This document shows positions 1-8,450 of a stretch of DNA of 64,000 bases, one piece after another. Positions within the stretch are counted from its first letter, which is position 1, and each line of letters begins with the position of its first letter. The position numbers were made by a program, and so were the translations under genes. This DNA is from SHAN690 sp040221375 (lineage in GTDB: Bacteria; Bacteroidota; Bacteroidia; Flavobacteriales_G; Salibacteraceae): NCBI GenBank assembly GCA_040221375.1, contig JAVKEP010000098.1:1-64000 (forward strand), read 5' to 3'. The notes below the pieces were generated by a model. The model was not told where the DNA came from. It saw nothing but the letters and a program-made list of their open reading frames with translations, and made no database searches.

Positions 1-1
1 C

Positions 2-958
2 ATCATGAACGATCGGTTTGGAAGCTATCCCTACCCGCAATTCAGCGTAATACAAGGCGGCGATGGCGGGATGGAATACCCGATGTGCACGATGATTTCT
101 GGCAGCGGTTCGTTCGGTGGCCTTGTTAGTGTTACTGTGCACGAAGCCATCCACAATTGGTTCTACGGCGTGCTGGCGACCAATGAAACGAAATATCCTT
201 GGATGGACGAAGGCTTTACAAAATTTGCCCAAGACATCGTGCTGGACTCCCTCTTTGAACGGGGAAAGCTCAATCCACACAAACGCAGCTACGATACCTA
301 CATACGCAACGCTATAAAGGGCAATGACGAACCGCTCTCTACCCCTGCCGATCACTACGAGACGAATGAAGACTATGCGGTAAACGCCTATTACAAAGGC
401 TGCGTATTCCTAAACCAATTGAGCGGTATCGTTGGCCAAAAAAACTTCGACCGAGGAATGAAGGCTTATTTCAACCAATGGAAATACAAGCATCCGACGC
501 CCCGCGAATTCAAGCGAATCATGGAAAAAACTTCGGGGCTAGAGTTGGATTGGTACTTTGATGCTTGGATTGGAACTACCAAGACCATTGACTACGGCAT
601 ACGGTACGTCGCTGCCAACAACGGCAAGTCCGTCGTCGAACTAGAGCGCATCGGCAGCATGCCCATGCCCTTGGAACTGTTGGTAGTATCCGGAGGAGAA
701 AACCACATCTACTACATCCCGCTGCAAGCCATGCAGGGTGCGAAAAGTGCACCGGAGAGTTGGGGTGCGAATTGGCATGAGCAAAAGGCCTGGCCGTGGA
801 CCTACCCGTACTACCAAATCACGTTGGACGTCCCGATGGAGAAAATAGAACGAATCAGGATCGACCCGTTTGAAAAATTGGGCGATATCGATGAGAAAAA
901 CGACGCTTATCCAACCGCCATCCTCAGCTTTCCCGGGGGTGATGCAAACACAAATTGA
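2..958 (+). CDS. M1 family metallopeptidase, C-terminal part (5' end outside window)
   Basis: The gene is cut by the left window edge; the reading frame is already open at base 2, so the first Met at base 5 is internal. The protein is a zinc aminopeptidase of family M1. Visible are the substrate-binding GGMEYP motif (about residues 21-26 of the visible part) and HEAIH at 46-50, followed 18 residues later by the third zinc ligand Glu in WMDEGF. A Tyr-rich segment (AYYKG) downstream fits the catalytic Tyr region. No T9SS sorting domain is present at the C-terminus. The stop lies just before the start of the next gene, so the two are probably co-transcribed. The family is clear; substrate preference cannot be told. 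Confidence 0.93.
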   Translation: MMNDRFGSYPYPQFSVIQGGDGGMEYPMCTMISGSGSFGGLVSVTVHEAIHNWFYGVLATNETKYPWMDEGFTKFAQDIVLDSLFERGKLNPHKRSYDTYIRNAIKGNDEPLSTPADHYETNEDYAVNAYYKGCVFLNQLSGIVGQKNFDRGMKAYFNQWKYKHPTPREFKRIMEKTSGLELDWYFDAWIGTTKTIDYGIRYVAANNGKSVVELERIGSMPMPLELLVVSGGENHIYYIPLQAMQGAKSAPESWGANWHEQKAWPWTYPYYQITLDVPMEKIERIRIDPFEKLGDIDEKNDAYPTAILSFPGGDANTN

Positions 959-963
959 AAGGG

Positions 964-2253
964 ATGACGACCAGAATTCACTTCGTGCTCTTGTTCACAT
1001 TATTGGCACATCTATGCCAAGCGCAAGAAATTCCAACCAATGTACTGATCCACGCTCAGGACAACGCCGGTGGATACCCTCCCTGCGAGCCGAGCATCGC
1101 CGTTGATCCGGCCGACCCGTCAAAGCTTGTCGGAGGCGCAGTGTTGGATTACGTTTTTACTTCTTCGGACACGGGAAAGACATGGTCGGTGGATCGGCTG
1201 TCATCAGAACATGGCGTGTACGGCGATCCTTGCGTTATTCCGGGTGAAAAAGGGCAGTTTTATTACTTCCATTTGAGTGATCCATCTGGCAGGGGTTGGG
1301 CTTCGGACGACATTCTGGATCGCATTGTTTGTCACCGACTTAAGAAATGGGGCGGCAAGTGGGACAAAGGATGGGGCATAGGCCACAACCCGATAAAAGA
1401 CCAAGACAAAGAGTGGGCGGTTTGGGACCCGATCCAAAAGAGATTGGTTGTGACTTGGACGCAGTTTGATGCCTATGGAAGCGATGATTCGTCCTGTGAA
1501 TCCAACATCATGCTGGCAAGCTCAAAAAATGGAAAGCGATGGACCAAGGCCGTGGACATAAGCAGCGTTTCTGGTAACTGCATTGACAACAGCGGAACCA
1601 ATGAAGGCGCGGTACCCGCGATCTATACAGATGGGTCCATTTGTGTGGCTTGGTCCCTCAACGGCAACATCCATTTCAAACGTTTGAAGTCGAGCAAGGC
1701 GGGGGTTTCCGTCATTGAGGAGAACATAGCCGTGACCGGCGGAGCGAACTGGTCATTTGACATCCCCGGGCTGGGCAGGGCGAATGGAATGCCGATTACC
1801 TTGGTTGATCTCAGCCATGGGCCCCATCACGGAACCATTTACATCAACTGGGCCGACCAACGCAATGGAGCTGACGACACAGACATTTGGGTAAGCGCAT
1901 CTACAGACGGTGGAAAGACTTGGTCTGCGCCCACGCGCGTCAACGACGACCCGCCTGGAAAGCAACAATTCTTCACTTGGATGGCCATCGACCAAAGCAC
2001 GGGGACTTTGCATTGCGTTTTTTACGATCGAAGAAACTACGAGGACCATGGAACGGATGTGTTCATCGCCACGTCTTCTGACGGCGGAACAAAGTGGGTA
2101 AACAAGAGGATAAGCGAGTCTCCCTTTTTCCCAAAAGAAGGCGTGTTTTTCGGCGACTACAATAACATCTCTGCCGCTCAAGGGGTGGTGCGCCCGATTT
2201 GGACACGCTACGATGATGGGAAGTTGAGTGTTTGGACGGCGTTGATTGATTGA
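964..2253 (+). CDS. Secreted sialidase-fold (BNR/Asp-box) beta-propeller protein
   Basis: The protein begins with a signal peptide (MTTRIHFVLL, then a cut near CQA-QE). It carries at least four Asp-box motifs of the form S-x-D-x-G-x-x-W: SSDTGKTW, SKNGKRW, STDGGKTW and SSDGGTKW. These mark the blades of a sialidase-type six-bladed propeller. I do not see an obvious catalytic Arg-Ile-Pro motif, so enzymatic sialidase activity is unproven. An in-frame TTG at 955 would add three residues; ATG 964 is preferred because it starts the signal peptide directly. It follows the M1 peptidase with almost no gap and ends before a hairpin terminator. No T9SS tail is seen, so it is probably periplasmic or released by another route. 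Confidence 0.8.
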   Translation: MTTRIHFVLLFTLLAHLCQAQEIPTNVLIHAQDNAGGYPPCEPSIAVDPADPSKLVGGAVLDYVFTSSDTGKTWSVDRLSSEHGVYGDPCVIPGEKGQFYYFHLSDPSGRGWASDDILDRIVCHRLKKWGGKWDKGWGIGHNPIKDQDKEWAVWDPIQKRLVVTWTQFDAYGSDDSSCESNIMLASSKNGKRWTKAVDISSVSGNCIDNSGTNEGAVPAIYTDGSICVAWSLNGNIHFKRLKSSKAGVSVIEENIAVTGGANWSFDIPGLGRANGMPITLVDLSHGPHHGTIYINWADQRNGADDTDIWVSASTDGGKTWSAPTRVNDDPPGKQQFFTWMAIDQSTGTLHCVFYDRRNYEDHGTDVFIATSSDGGTKWVNKRISESPFFPKEGVFFGDYNNISAAQGVVRPIWTRYDDGKLSVWTALID

Positions 2254-2259
2254 ACATGG

Positions 2260-2286
2260 AAAAAGCCCGCTAAAAGCGAGCTTTTT
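2260..2286. terminator. Bidirectional intrinsic terminator
   Basis: An 11-bp stem (AAAAAGCCCGC against GCGAGCTTTTT, one mismatch) closes a 5-base loop. It sits just after the propeller-protein stop and just beyond the 3' end of tRNA-Leu, which is transcribed toward it, so it probably serves both strands. Confidence 0.75.
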
Positions 2287-2291
2287 AATCG

Positions 2292-2375
2292 TACCCGGGG
2301 CGGGAATCGAACCCGCACTCCGTTGCCAGAACTGGATTTTGAATCCAGCGCGTCTACCAGTTCCGCCACCCGGGC
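2292..2375 (-). tRNA. tRNA-Leu (anticodon CAA)
   Basis: The reverse strand folds as a class II tRNA of about 84 nt. The acceptor stem GCCCGGG pairs with CCCGGGT, the anticodon stem CTGGA/TCCAG holds the loop TTCAAAA, giving anticodon CAA (reads UUG). There is a long variable arm, and the T-loop GGTTCGATTCC is intact. The 3' CCA is not encoded: the bases after the discriminator A read CGA. It therefore needs CCA-adding enzyme. Confidence 0.96.
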
Positions 2376-2457
2376 AAATCCCTTCTGGGGGCGCGAAAAT
2401 AGATAAAGTTTCGATTCACAAGCGCAACCCTTTCTTACTCTCTTTAATTCTTTGGCG

Positions 2458-2946
2458 TTATTTTTTACCGCCCCAGATGTAGCGTACACCTAGCGCTGCC
2501 CCCCAACCTAAACCGGAGTTATCGCCCAGTAAATCCCACATGGGTCGTCCGTCTAAGCTGAGGAGAATGGGGGCTCCCTTGTCCTGAAAATCATATTCGA
2601 TCCCGATCTGTCCACCCACCGCAACGTTGATCCCATCTTTCGAGTTGTCGTATTCATAGAATCCTACACTCGCCCCTGGGCCTACGTACCAATTCAAGGC
2701 GTCAGTGATGTTCCAGTCCCAGTGATAAATGCCAGCCAAATACATGCGGCTATGCCCATTTCCCGTTCCAAATCCCAAGTCAAATTCAAGCCTGTTCTCA
2801 GCTGATAATCCCATTTGATACGAAATCTCTGCTCCGTTTACGTCGCCGTTTCCCCCGAGTCGCAGGCCGATGGCATTGTCGTTCACCTGAGCCATCCCAA
2901 GGACAGACAAGAGGACGATAAAAACTGTAGTGCTTAATTGCTTCAT
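2458..2946 (-). CDS. Small outer-membrane beta-barrel protein
   Basis: The 162-residue protein starts with a signal peptide (MKQLSTTVFIVLLSVLGMAQ). The mature part alternates polar and hydrophobic residues with many Gly and aromatic residues (GLRLGGNGDVNGAEISY, YVGPGASVGFYEY, GWGAALGVRYIW) and ends in aromatic/basic residues. This fits a short 8-strand barrel of the OmpW/opacity type. An upstream in-frame start at 2985 would place 13 residues before the signal peptide and is unlikely. It lies between tRNA-Leu and the divergent prs gene. No specific function can be assigned. Confidence 0.72.
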   Translation of the reverse strand: MKQLSTTVFIVLLSVLGMAQVNDNAIGLRLGGNGDVNGAEISYQMGLSAENRLEFDLGFGTGNGHSRMYLAGIYHWDWNITDALNWYVGPGASVGFYEYDNSKDGINVAVGGQIGIEYDFQDKGAPILLSLDGRPMWDLLGDNSGLGWGAALGVRYIWGGKK

Positions 2947-3057
2947 GATCACAAAATTTTGTATGCATTTATACGCAAGCAACAAAGGTGGAGTTCTACT
3001 AAGTCATAAACGTCTCCTTTTTTCTGATTCTCAACTAGTTCTCAACAATCCATTCAT

Positions 3058-3065
3058 TACATTTG
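3058..3065 (+). promoter_or_regulatory. Predicted -7 promoter element of prs-rplY-pth
   Basis: TACATTTG is an exact match to the Bacteroidota -7 consensus TAnnTTTG and lies 20 bp before the prs ATG. No clear -33 TTTG is visible at the usual distance. Confidence 0.5.
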
Positions 3066-3085
3066 CAGCCCTTAAAAGGTAGGAT

Positions 3086-4021
3086 ATGTCACACCAAGTC
3101 AAGATCTGCGCTGGAACAGCATCCCGAGGCTTAGGCGAGCGAATCGCTGAGCATTACGGCTTGCCGCTTGCCAATGTCAATATTCTTCGATTCAGCGATG
3201 GTGAATTCCAACCTTCTTTTGAAGAGACCGTGCGTGGTGCCGATGTATTCATCATCCAAAGTACCATGCCCCCCGCTGACAACCTAATGGAGTTGCTCCA
3301 AATGGTGGACGCAGCCAAACGGGCTTCTGCGCGTAACATCATTGCCGTCATGCCGTACTACGGGTATGCCCGTCAAGACCGCAAAGACAAGCCCCGTGTA
3401 TCGATCGGTTCTAAGCTCGTCGCAAATTTGCTGAGCGCAGCGGGCGTTACGCGTGTAATGACCATGGACCTGCACGCCGATCAAATACAAGGCTTCTTCG
3501 AGGTGCCGGTTGACCATTTGTTTGCGTCTACGATCTTTCTTCCATACATCAAGTCGCTCGAGTTAGACAATGTGATTATGGCAGCGCCAGATACCGGTGG
3601 AACCAAGCGGGCCAACGCCTACGCGAAGTTCCTCAACTGCGACCTTGCTATATGCTACAAGCAGCGGAAGGTCGCGAACCAAATCGAGTCGATGACCGTT
3701 ATCGGGGATGTAGAAGGAAAGGATGTGGTGCTCGTTGATGACCTGGTCGATACGGCAGGCACCCTGACAAAATCAGCCGAAATGATGCTGGAGCACGGCG
3801 CCAAAACGGTGCGCGCGCTGATCACGCATCCCGTCTTAAGCGGGCCTGCTTATGATCGAATCAATGCTTCCCGCCTGACCGAATTGGTTGTCACCGACAC
3901 AATTCCCATCCAAGAGAATCAGTCCGATAAAATAAAAGTGCTAAGCGTGGCAGATCTATTTGCGAACACCATGCGCAGCATTGTAAGTCACGAATCTATC
4001 AGTTCGCAATTTTTAATTTAA
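3086..4021 (+). CDS. prs: Ribose-phosphate pyrophosphokinase (PRPP synthetase)
   Basis: Makes 5-phosphoribosyl-1-pyrophosphate from ribose 5-phosphate and ATP, feeding purine, pyrimidine, His, Trp and NAD synthesis. Family marks: an N-terminal half with FSDGEFQPSFEETVRG, the region MPYYGYARQDRKDKPR, the metal/ATP segment MTMDLHADQIQGFF, the flexible loop CYKQRKVANQIESM, and the PRPP-binding loop VVLVDDLVDTAGT near residues 213-225. Length (311 residues) is normal for a class I enzyme. It is first in a likely operon with rplY (25-bp gap) and pth, an order common in bacteria. Confidence 0.97.
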   Translation: MSHQVKICAGTASRGLGERIAEHYGLPLANVNILRFSDGEFQPSFEETVRGADVFIIQSTMPPADNLMELLQMVDAAKRASARNIIAVMPYYGYARQDRKDKPRVSIGSKLVANLLSAAGVTRVMTMDLHADQIQGFFEVPVDHLFASTIFLPYIKSLELDNVIMAAPDTGGTKRANAYAKFLNCDLAICYKQRKVANQIESMTVIGDVEGKDVVLVDDLVDTAGTLTKSAEMMLEHGAKTVRALITHPVLSGPAYDRINASRLTELVVTDTIPIQENQSDKIKVLSVADLFANTMRSIVSHESISSQFLI

Positions 4022-4046
4022 CCGTTTTATTCATCAAAATCGAATA

Positions 4047-4718
4047 ATGAAAACGATCGAAATCAATGGGCATTTGCGAGAGGCTGTAGGCGGAAGTTCC
4101 GCTAAGCAGTTGCGCAGAGAAGGCCGAGTTCCATGTGTAGTTTATGGCGGAGAAGAAAACCTCCATTTTCACGCAGACGAACGAGAATTAAACAAACTGG
4201 TCTATACGCCAGATGTATTTCTAATTACCCTTAAGCTGGGCGACAAAGAGGTGAATGCCGTGTTGAGAGACGCGCAATATCACGCCGTTGGAGACAACAT
4301 CCTCCACATGGATTTTGTAGAAGTTCTTCCGGGCAAGTCGGTATCACTGAAGCTTCCGGTGTCCCTCGATGGGAACTCCATCGGGGTTCGGAATGGCGGT
4401 GTACTACGTAGAAATGCCAAAGTATTGTTTGTCCGAGGAATGGTCAATGACCTTCCAGACGCGATCACCATCGACATCGCCAAGATGCGGATCGGTGACT
4501 CCGTCAAAGTCGGCGACCTCAACATTCCTGGAGTAGAAATGCTAGAAGCAGCGAACCGCGTGGTAGTTGCTATTAAAACATCTCGTAAGGCGATTGCTGA
4601 CGAAGAAGCTGAAGCGGCTGAAGCAGCTGAAGGCGAAGCAGCTGAGGCAGCAGAAGGCACTGAAGGGGACGCTTCAGCGGCTGAAGGCGAAGGAGCCGAA
4701 GCTCCTGCTGAAGGATAA
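4047..4718 (+). CDS. rplY: 50S ribosomal protein L25 (Ctc-type long form)
   Basis: Binds 5S rRNA in the large subunit. The N-terminal L25 domain (about residues 1-95) contains LRREGRVPCVVYGG, and the C-terminal TL5/CTC-type beta domain (about 96-185) contains EVLPGKSVSLKLPV. The protein ends in a roughly 35-residue low-complexity tail of Ala, Glu and Gly, which is common in Bacteroidota L25. It lies between prs and pth, spaced 25 and 8 bp. Confidence 0.95.
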   Translation: MKTIEINGHLREAVGGSSAKQLRREGRVPCVVYGGEENLHFHADERELNKLVYTPDVFLITLKLGDKEVNAVLRDAQYHAVGDNILHMDFVEVLPGKSVSLKLPVSLDGNSIGVRNGGVLRRNAKVLFVRGMVNDLPDAITIDIAKMRIGDSVKVGDLNIPGVEMLEAANRVVVAIKTSRKAIADEEAEAAEAAEGEAAEAAEGTEGDASAAEGEGAEAPAEG

Positions 4719-4726
4719 GCACTTCT

Positions 4727-5290
4727 ATGAAGTATTTGCTAGTTGGACTCGGGAATCCTGGCGCAGAGTACGCGGAAACCCGGCACAACATAGGATTCAA
4801 AACATTGGACGCTCTAGCCAGGGCGTCCAATGTTGTTTTTAGCCCCAGCCGTTACGCTGAGCTTGCGGAAATCAAGCACAAGGGACGTACCCTCATGTTG
4901 ATCAAACCGCAAACCTTCATGAACCTTAGTGGCAAGGCAGTGAACTACTGGCTGCAGCAAGAAAAAATTCCTGTGGAACGGATGATGGTCATTACCGACG
5001 ACATCGCGCTTCCGTTTGGGAAAATCCGCATTCGCGCTAAAGGCAGCCACGGCGGACACAACGGCCTGAGGCATATTCAAGAAACCCTCGGAACTCCAGC
5101 CTATGCGCGCCTGAGGTTTGGGGTGGGAAACGACTTTCACCCCGGTGAACAAGTCAAGTATGTGCTTGCACCTTGGAGCCCGGAAGAAGCACAAGCGTTG
5201 GATGAGCGTCTGAACATCGTAAGCGAGGCCCTCCTTTCATTTGCAGGCATTGGCTTGGAGCGGACCATGAACTTTTACAACAATAAGTAG
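4727..5290 (+). CDS. pth: Peptidyl-tRNA hydrolase
   Basis: Cleaves peptidyl-tRNA that drops off the ribosome and recycles tRNA. Signatures: VGLGNPGAEY at residues 6-15, the catalytic His in TRHNIGF, KPQTFMNLSG, and the GSHGGHNGLRHI segment with the conserved Asp pair just before it (VITDDIALP). The 187-residue length is typical. It is the last gene of prs-rplY-pth. It is followed by an intergenic region with strong pairing potential. Confidence 0.96.
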   Translation: MKYLLVGLGNPGAEYAETRHNIGFKTLDALARASNVVFSPSRYAELAEIKHKGRTLMLIKPQTFMNLSGKAVNYWLQQEKIPVERMMVITDDIALPFGKIRIRAKGSHGGHNGLRHIQETLGTPAYARLRFGVGNDFHPGEQVKYVLAPWSPEEAQALDERLNIVSEALLSFAGIGLERTMNFYNNK

Positions 5291-5303
5291 GACTAGTCTT
5301 ATC

Positions 5304-5431
5304 TTCGAGAGGTGAGAAGGCATGCTAATTTTGGCCCTACCATCGGCGAAAGCCTTGCGGACTGCATAAGAAACCGCTCAACGGCATCTCAGCCTATACG
5401 GACTTCGTTGTTGCCTAATTGCCTCTCCGAA
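5304..5431. ncRNA. Candidate rod-shaped structured RNA (possibly 6S-like) or structured leader
   Basis: The 153-bp gap after pth can form a long rod. The ends pair (TTCGAGAGG at 5304-5312 with CCTCTCCGAA at 5422-5431, one bulge), then AGGCA 5318-5322 pairs with TGCCT 5412-5416. A large open region follows, and an irregular terminal hairpin joins 5352-5360 to 5374-5385 (GCGG/CCGC core). A closing stem, central bubble and apical hairpin resemble 6S RNA. The strand is not resolved. An alternative is a 5' leader of the acetyltransferase gene starting at 5444. This is hand folding only. Confidence 0.3.
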
Positions 5432-5443
5432 ACTTTATGAAAT

Positions 5444-5953
5444 ATGCATATAGTTTTACGTCCCCTCGATTGGAAGGATCTTGATGCCTTGGTGCTCCAC
5501 GCCAACAACGAGCAAATATCTGCGCGACTCACCGACGCGTTTCCCTTTCCTTACACAGAAGCACACGCAAGAGGATTCATTGAAATGACCATGGCCAATT
5601 CGCCGAGAAACATCCTTGCCATAACGTTGGATGATGCGTTCATCGGGGCAATCGGAATTCACCCTAAAGCGGACATCGATCGCCTCAATGCAGAGATGGG
5701 GTATTGGCTAGCAGAACCACATTGGGGAAAAGGCTATGTTACTCAAGCCATTGGGGAGATGGTAGATTACACCTTCGCGCAATTTCCAGAAATCGAACGG
5801 ATTTTTGCTCGCCCTTTTGGCGATAACCGACCCTCGCAACGGGTCTTGGAAAAGGCGGGGTTCACGTTAGAAGCGCGCTTTGAGGCCACCTTGATCAAGC
5901 GTGGCGAACGAAAAGACGAACTCGTCTATGCATTGCGGAGGCCTCAACCTTAA
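5444..5953 (+). CDS. GNAT family N-acetyltransferase (RimJ/RimL type)
   Basis: A 169-residue acetyltransferase of the RimJ/RimL subgroup, which acetylates protein N-termini, amino acids or small amines with acetyl-CoA. Visible marks: the N-terminal LRPLDWKDLDAL, the core strand ITLDDAFIGAIGIHP, MGYWLAEPHWGKGYVTQA with the acetyl-CoA loop (Q/R-x-x-G-x-G/A region), and the C-terminal NRPSQRVLEKAGF that is typical of the family. The substrate is unknown. Its stop codon overlaps by two bases the stop of the convergent TonB receptor gene, so there is no room for a terminator between them. Confidence 0.9.
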   Translation: MHIVLRPLDWKDLDALVLHANNEQISARLTDAFPFPYTEAHARGFIEMTMANSPRNILAITLDDAFIGAIGIHPKADIDRLNAEMGYWLAEPHWGKGYVTQAIGEMVDYTFAQFPEIERIFARPFGDNRPSQRVLEKAGFTLEARFEATLIKRGERKDELVYALRRPQP

Positions 5954-8376
5954 AAAAGGACCCGAACAGAAGCTTGAAAATTTCTTCCTGGAGCGGTAAC
6001 CCCCGATGAATATGGACGGTAGCGTACGTCCAACAAATTCTCTACTCCACCGGTCAGTACCACATTATCATTCACGGTATACATGCCCCGCACACTGAAC
6101 GTGTACCACGCTGGAGAATACGGAGCACCCTCCTGATCCAACGCATAGAGATAGTCCTTTGCCTGCTCGGAAGGCGGCATCTCACTAGCTAGAATTGCCG
6201 CGTTGTAATCTGCACTGAACTGAACGCGCAGCCGTTCCCTTTCATAGGTTAATCTAGTCATGCCAAACACAGGGGCAGCATGCCTCAAGGGGGCGTACGA
6301 CCCGTCGTCCAACTGCTCTTCTCCGTCCTGGACATTGATGCGACTAGCGAGCGAAAATCCTGAGCCCATTTTCCATTCAAACCCCGCTTGAACACCATAG
6401 ACCCTTGCCCACGCCGCATTCTGAATGGCTTGAACACGACTCAACTCCCTGTCGTAGATGATGCTGTCTTGCCCATTCAGTTGAAAATCCCTTCTGACCA
6501 TCGCGTTTTCTAAGATGGTATAGAACCCCGTGGCATCCACCTTGAGTGCCTCGCCAAATACTTTGGTAATGCCTAGGTCGAGGTTGTAAGCATACTCAGG
6601 CCGGAGATCGCTGTTAGGAACAACCACCGCACCCGGTTCTGAATCGAATACCTTTCCAATATCATCAATGTTCGGCGCTCGAAAACCGGTCGCAAAATTC
6701 AGATTGACTTGCAAACGTTCGGTAGGGCGGTATGCCAATCCGGCGCTTCCGTTCAATGCCCCCATATCCAAGGAGGTTTCGGTCACCGGAAGGTCGTAAA
6801 ACGTGGTATCGAAAATGGCGTCAATTCGCACGATGTTATAGCGAATTCCCGAGAGCACCGTGAGGCTTTCGGTCAGCCGAAATCGATCCGTCAGGTATCC
6901 GGCTGCACTAGTCCAGGCGGCGTCATTTGGGTAGCGTGAAGGTGCGGCAAAGGTCTGTCCGGTAGTGATGTCCTTATCCATTCCTCTCGAATCTATCGTA
7001 TTGGTAATCCATTCTGCGCCGTAAAAGAGCTCGTGCCTAGCGCCTAGGTCCTGCTCCATGTCTATGTTGAGTGAGTACGCGTTGACACGCTCAGTACGAC
7101 TTGTGAGCCGGTCAGACCCAAAATTCCGGTCGTGCCGACTCTCTTTGAAGAATTGGTATGCCATGGTCACCCTCATCTTGTGATAGAAGAAATTTCGGTT
7201 GTCATTTTCAATGCGCAAGGCATGCATCATCCATTCTTGTGGCCCATAGTACCACTCGGCCGATCTAAGTTGATCTCCTTGATGGCGTATCAGACGGTCG
7301 TAGCGTGGAAGGTCGCTCGTGTTTGCATAAATGAAACTGTAGTTGACTTCGGTATGCTCGGATGGTCGTACCTTAATTTTCTGGAGTAGGTTTACTTGGT
7401 TGTATCCCGTGGGAGATTGCACCTCGGGATCAGGGTTGGGAAGTACGGTATCGACTCCATCGATTCGAACGGCGTATTCAGGGCGTAAATACGCTTCGGG
7501 GCCGCTAGATCCCATGCGGAGATCGTCGTAGTCGGTGTAAGATACGCTTGTGGTAGCCGCCCATCGTTTTCCTCCAACCGTCAGGTCGAAGTGGCCCGTC
7601 TTTTCAAAATTTGCTGAAGAGGTAGGCAGCAATGCACTTCCCTTCACCAAAAGTTCATCGTTCTGCGAGAACCTAGGGTCCAGGGTGTAAAAGCTCATCA
7701 CTCCACCCAATGCATCGCTGCCGTATATTACTGAACCTGGGCCGTAAATCACTTCGCTGCTTTCGATCGACAATGCATCAATGGAAATGACATTTTGTAA
7801 GTTTCCCCCTCTGAAAATTGCATTGTTCATTCGCACCCCATCTACCGTAAGCAGAACTCGATTGGTCGCAAATCCACGAATCATTGGGCTTCCGCCCCCG
7901 AGCTGTGATTTTTGGACGTATACCTCGCCAGAACGTGAAAGCAAATCTGCCGCCGTCTGGGGTGCCTGAAACTGTACATCTTCTGGCGTTATGGTAACGA
8001 CCTTGACCGGAATATCTCTCTTCTCTTGCTTCCACCGCGCCGCGCTGATTACGACCTCGTCCAAGGCGAAGGGCGATTTTTCTAAATAAACCGTATACCG
8101 CTCTCCTGGCCCAAGCGAATCAAAGTGAAAGCTCTTAGAGCGGTAGCCTATTTGGCTAAATACGATGCTGTCTTGGTGGTTGGCTACAAACGTTTCCAGC
8201 TTGGCGTGCCCCCTAGTATCCGTTGTGACGACCTGGTTGGTTCCATAGCTGGCGACATTGACCATCTCCATGGGTAAATGAGAAAGTTGATCTTTCACCT
8301 GCACAATCTGCGCTTGGCTTATCGTCGTCAAACCCAGAATTCCAAAAATGGCTCCCACCGAGATTTTAACCCCCAT
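5950..8376 (-). CDS. TonB-dependent outer-membrane receptor with N-terminal carboxypeptidase-like domain
   Basis: An 808-residue outer-membrane transporter. A signal peptide (MGVKISVGAIFGILGL...SQA) is followed by a carboxypeptidase-regulatory-like beta-sandwich (about 25-110), a plug domain with QTAADLLSRSGEVYVQKS and GGGSPMIRGFATNRVLLTVD, and a 22-strand barrel that ends in aromatic Phe (FQASVRVLF). ATG 8376 is preferred to a start at 8454, which would put 26 residues before the signal peptide. It could import a metal chelate, vitamin or glycan; no ligand can be deduced. The membrane glycosyltransferase gene lies 74 bp upstream on the same strand. Confidence 0.92.
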   Translation of the reverse strand: MGVKISVGAIFGILGLTTISQAQIVQVKDQLSHLPMEMVNVASYGTNQVVTTDTRGHAKLETFVANHQDSIVFSQIGYRSKSFHFDSLGPGERYTVYLEKSPFALDEVVISAARWKQEKRDIPVKVVTITPEDVQFQAPQTAADLLSRSGEVYVQKSQLGGGSPMIRGFATNRVLLTVDGVRMNNAIFRGGNLQNVISIDALSIESSEVIYGPGSVIYGSDALGGVMSFYTLDPRFSQNDELLVKGSALLPTSSANFEKTGHFDLTVGGKRWAATTSVSYTDYDDLRMGSSGPEAYLRPEYAVRIDGVDTVLPNPDPEVQSPTGYNQVNLLQKIKVRPSEHTEVNYSFIYANTSDLPRYDRLIRHQGDQLRSAEWYYGPQEWMMHALRIENDNRNFFYHKMRVTMAYQFFKESRHDRNFGSDRLTSRTERVNAYSLNIDMEQDLGARHELFYGAEWITNTIDSRGMDKDITTGQTFAAPSRYPNDAAWTSAAGYLTDRFRLTESLTVLSGIRYNIVRIDAIFDTTFYDLPVTETSLDMGALNGSAGLAYRPTERLQVNLNFATGFRAPNIDDIGKVFDSEPGAVVVPNSDLRPEYAYNLDLGITKVFGEALKVDATGFYTILENAMVRRDFQLNGQDSIIYDRELSRVQAIQNAAWARVYGVQAGFEWKMGSGFSLASRINVQDGEEQLDDGSYAPLRHAAPVFGMTRLTYERERLRVQFSADYNAAILASEMPPSEQAKDYLYALDQEGAPYSPAWYTFSVRGMYTVNDNVVLTGGVENLLDVRYRPYSSGVTAPGRNFQASVRVLF

Positions 8377-8450
8377 TATCTCACTTTTTCGTTCCTCCAC
8401 TTTACCAAGTATTGCGCCACATAGTGTTAAATCCCCCGACGCAATGTTTG

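Noticed and set aside
5291..5443. SAM-I, TPP or cobalamin riboswitch
   Set aside because: The conserved core sequences of these riboswitches are not present; only general pairing can be seen.
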